From NCBI GenBank assembly GCA_902467875.1, contig CABQWP010000013.1, forward strand, positions 1-39,778: a DNA stretch of 39,778 bases. The letters are read 5' to 3'. Positions within the stretch are counted from its first letter, which is position 1. Every line of letters starts with the position of its first letter. The notes below the pieces were generated by a model, which was not told the origin of the DNA, made no database searches, and was given only the letters and a program-made list of their open reading frames with translations. Shown piece after piece: positions 38,167-39,778 of this stretch. The position numbers and the translations under genes are program-made. The DNA comes from an uncultured Collinsella sp. (lineage in GTDB: Bacteria; Actinomycetota; Coriobacteriia; Coriobacteriales; Coriobacteriaceae).

Positions 38167-38715
38167 CTGTCCGTTCAGTCCCCGCAGGGGACGGTAGCCT
38201 AACCCTATTCACTATTGTCTCAATTTAGTCGACTTGTGGCACGGACGTATTGTGCGAACGGTATCTTTACCTACTTCTTACGCTGACAAGTCATAGGACT
38301 GACGCCCTGCTCGTCTGCAAGCGGTCTATATCCTCACTCAACTGGTACGTAAGTGTGAATAAGAATGATGGATAGCTGAATATCATTGAATGCAGGCGGA
38401 AACGTAAACAAACATCATTTATATACATAAAACCGATTTAGCTATGCAATTCTGAATCAAAAGTTTAGAGATGCAATTGCAAATAGTTTTTAGGAAAAAA
38501 GAGCGTTTACCTTAGAAAAGTTACTTTAGAACGCCGAAGTACATTATGGGGGAATCTCATGCGATATACCGTTCATCGCACTTTGTTGACCGTTCGGGGG
38601 CGAGGTGGAATTGCGGGTGGAATTTGGATATAACTAGAGCTGTCAGCAAGCAGCGTCCGCTATGGAAGGGCGCTGAGAGATTCGGCCGAAAGGCCCGAAA
38701 GAAAGGTAGGAGGCC
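38167..38715 (+). promoter_or_regulatory. AT-rich region before arginine deiminase
   Basis: This 549-base gap has no convincing ORF and drops sharply in GC between 38360 and 38540. It holds several TGAAT/ATGCA blocks like ArgR half-sites: TGAATATCATTGAATGCA (38377-38394), ATGCAATTCTGAATC (about 38444-38458) and ATGCAATTGCAAAT (about 38471-38484). A -10-like TATAAC lies at 38629-38634 after a direct repeat of GGTGGAATT. A GAAA-loop hairpin (TTCGGCC with GGCCCGAA, 38681-38699) lies just before the ribosome site. Regulation by arginine is plausible but unproven. Confidence 0.45.
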
Positions 38716-39778
38716 ATGACGAAAGGTCTGCACGTGCCTTCCGAGATCGGCAAGCTCAGGAAGGTCTGCCTGCACCGTCCCGGCGACGAGCTCCTCAACC
38801 TGCCGCCCGACGAGCTCGAGCGACTCCTGTTCGACGACGTCCCGTTCCTGGAGGTCGCGCAGCAGGAGCACGACACCTTCGCCCAGATCCTGAGGGACCA
38901 GGGCGTGGAGGTCCTCTATCTCGAGAACCTCGTCGCCGAGGTGTTCGACCAGGTCCCCGGCGCCCGCGCCGAGTTCACCGACCAGTACATCGCCGAGGCC
39001 GGCATCCGCGGCCAGCACATGCCGCAGATCGTCCGCGAGAAGCTGGACTCCATCGAGGACAACCTCGAGTTCGTCAAGAAGACCATGGCCGGCATGACCA
39101 AGTCCGAGATCGACATGCCCCTCACGGCGTCCACGACCCTCGACTCCCTGGTCAACTCCGAGTCCGAGTCCGACCTGATCATCGACCCGATGCCCAACCT
39201 CTACTTCACCCGCGACCCGTTCGCGGTCATCGGCGAGGGCGTCAACCTCAACCGCATGTACTCGGTCACCCGCAACCGCGAGACCCTGTACGGCAAGTAC
39301 ATCTTCAAGTACCACCCCGACTACAAGGACGTCTCGCTGTACTTCCGCCGCGACTGCCAGTTCCACACCGAGGGCGGCGACGTGCTGAACATCAACGAGA
39401 AGACCCTCGCCGTCGGCATCTCCCAGCGCACCCAGGCCGCCGCGATCGACGTCATGGCCCAGAACATCTTCTGGAACTCCGACTCCAAGGTCGAGCGCAT
39501 CCTGGCCTTCGATATCCCGGTCTCGCGCGCCTTCATGCACCTCGACACGGTCTTCACCCAGATCGACGTCGATAAGTTCACGATCCACCCCGCCATCATG
39601 GGCACCCTGCGCGTCTACGAGCTGACCGCCGGCAAGAACCCGGGCGACGTGAACATCCGCCTGATCGAGGACACCCTCGAGCACGTCCTGGAGGACGCCA
39701 CCGGCGTCGACCAGGTCAAGCTGATCCCCTGCGGCGGCGGCGACCGCATCGCGGCCCCCCGCCGGGCGTTAACGGGCG
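38716..39778 (+). CDS. arcA: Arginine deiminase, cut by the window end
   Basis: The first 354 codons of arginine deiminase, which hydrolyses arginine to citrulline and ammonia, the first step of the ADI pathway giving ATP and acid resistance. Landmarks are the N-terminal SEIGKLRKVCLHRPGDEL, DPMPNLYFTRDPFAVIG, FHTEGGDVLNI with catalytic Glu and neighbours, SRAFMHLDTVFTQ with the catalytic His, and IPCGGGD. The C-terminal Cys motif lies beyond the window. Codon use is extremely C/G-ending, as in very highly expressed genes. ATG 38716 has AGGAGG close upstream. After about 39755 the translation (APRRALTG) departs from what the family shows after CGGGD-IAA, so the last 20-25 bases may be faulty. 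Confidence 0.93.
   Translation, partial: MTKGLHVPSEIGKLRKVCLHRPGDELLNLPPDELERLLFDDVPFLEVAQQEHDTFAQILRDQGVEVLYLENLVAEVFDQVPGARAEFTDQYIAEAGIRGQHMPQIVREKLDSIEDNLEFVKKTMAGMTKSEIDMPLTASTTLDSLVNSESESDLIIDPMPNLYFTRDPFAVIGEGVNLNRMYSVTRNRETLYGKYIFKYHPDYKDVSLYFRRDCQFHTEGGDVLNINEKTLAVGISQRTQAAAIDVMAQNIFWNSDSKVERILAFDIPVSRAFMHLDTVFTQIDVDKFTIHPAIMGTLRVYELTAGKNPGDVNIRLIEDTLEHVLEDATGVDQVKLIPCGGGDRIAAPRRALTG

Noticed and set aside
38557..39684. Long minus-strand open frame opposite arginine deiminase
   Set aside because: It is the complement of a gene with extreme C/G third positions, which suppresses stops on the other strand. Its product is low-complexity (Val/Asp/Leu/Gly-rich) and has no ribosome site at a plausible start.
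1..39778. tRNA, rRNA, phage or conjugative genes
   Set aside because: I found no cloverleaf-like segments with T-loop and anticodon patterns, no rRNA-like sequence, and no integrase, transposase or structural phage proteins.

Overview
The window looks like chromosome of a high-GC anaerobe of the Coriobacteriia, most likely Collinsella or a close relative. This is inferred from strongly G/C-ending codons, Shine-Dalgarno-led genes, an actinobacterial-style trp leader peptide, an Ack/Pta acetate pathway and an arginine deiminase gene. There is no rRNA or species marker, so the genus is a guess. I see no rRNA, tRNA, CRISPR array, phage or transposase. The window is ordinary chromosome carrying several unusual regulatory and palindromic structures.

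Layout. 1-4312: a lysine/diaminopimelate operon on the minus strand (lysA-dapA in one frame, dapB, dapH) behind a lysine riboswitch, with a divergent M20 deacetylase that may supply the N-acetyl-DAP deacetylase step. 5500-9200: a HigBA toxin-antitoxin pair, a small membrane protein, then a lipoprotein, a small HTH-like protein and a membrane-tethered Ser/Thr kinase. 9236-11236: a secreted coiled-coil peptidoglycan hydrolase and a MOSC protein, both on the minus strand. 11471-13558: an ATP-grasp ligase and an aspartate racemase, the gene pair expected for a D-aspartate cell-wall cross-bridge. 13684-17174: an ECF transporter operon (S component, double-ATPase EcfA, EcfT) preceded by a 22-residue leader peptide with three consecutive Trp codons and an intrinsic terminator. 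This points to tryptophan uptake under ribosome-mediated attenuation.

17362-19311: a cell-wall-anchored C69 dipeptidase. 19618-20637: a lipid kinase and an unlisted 30-residue membrane protein. 20736-24899: RNase D, a zinc membrane protease, exonuclease VII (xseA, xseB) and a HIT protein. 25047-29098: two tandem acetate kinase genes facing a convergent pta. 29330-31556: UDP-galactopyranose mutase overlapping a family 2 glycosyltransferase. 31929-35644: a P1 peptidase, Maf, a DJ-1 protein and an RlmD-type rRNA methyltransferase, all minus. 35758-38166: polyphosphate kinase with an unusual C-terminal tail. 38716-end: arginine deiminase cut by the window end, behind an AT-rich 549-base leader region.

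The most novel signal is a set of long nested palindromes at gene ends. Two elements (31589-31698 and 31792-31916) share a core with compensatory base changes, yet are enclosed by unrelated, perfectly paired outer arms of 21 and 29 bp. A third (27976-28102) has the same architecture and short shared motifs. None is followed by a U-tract. The intergenic region at 27568-28117 also holds three diverged dyad-symmetric units at an exact 62-base period.
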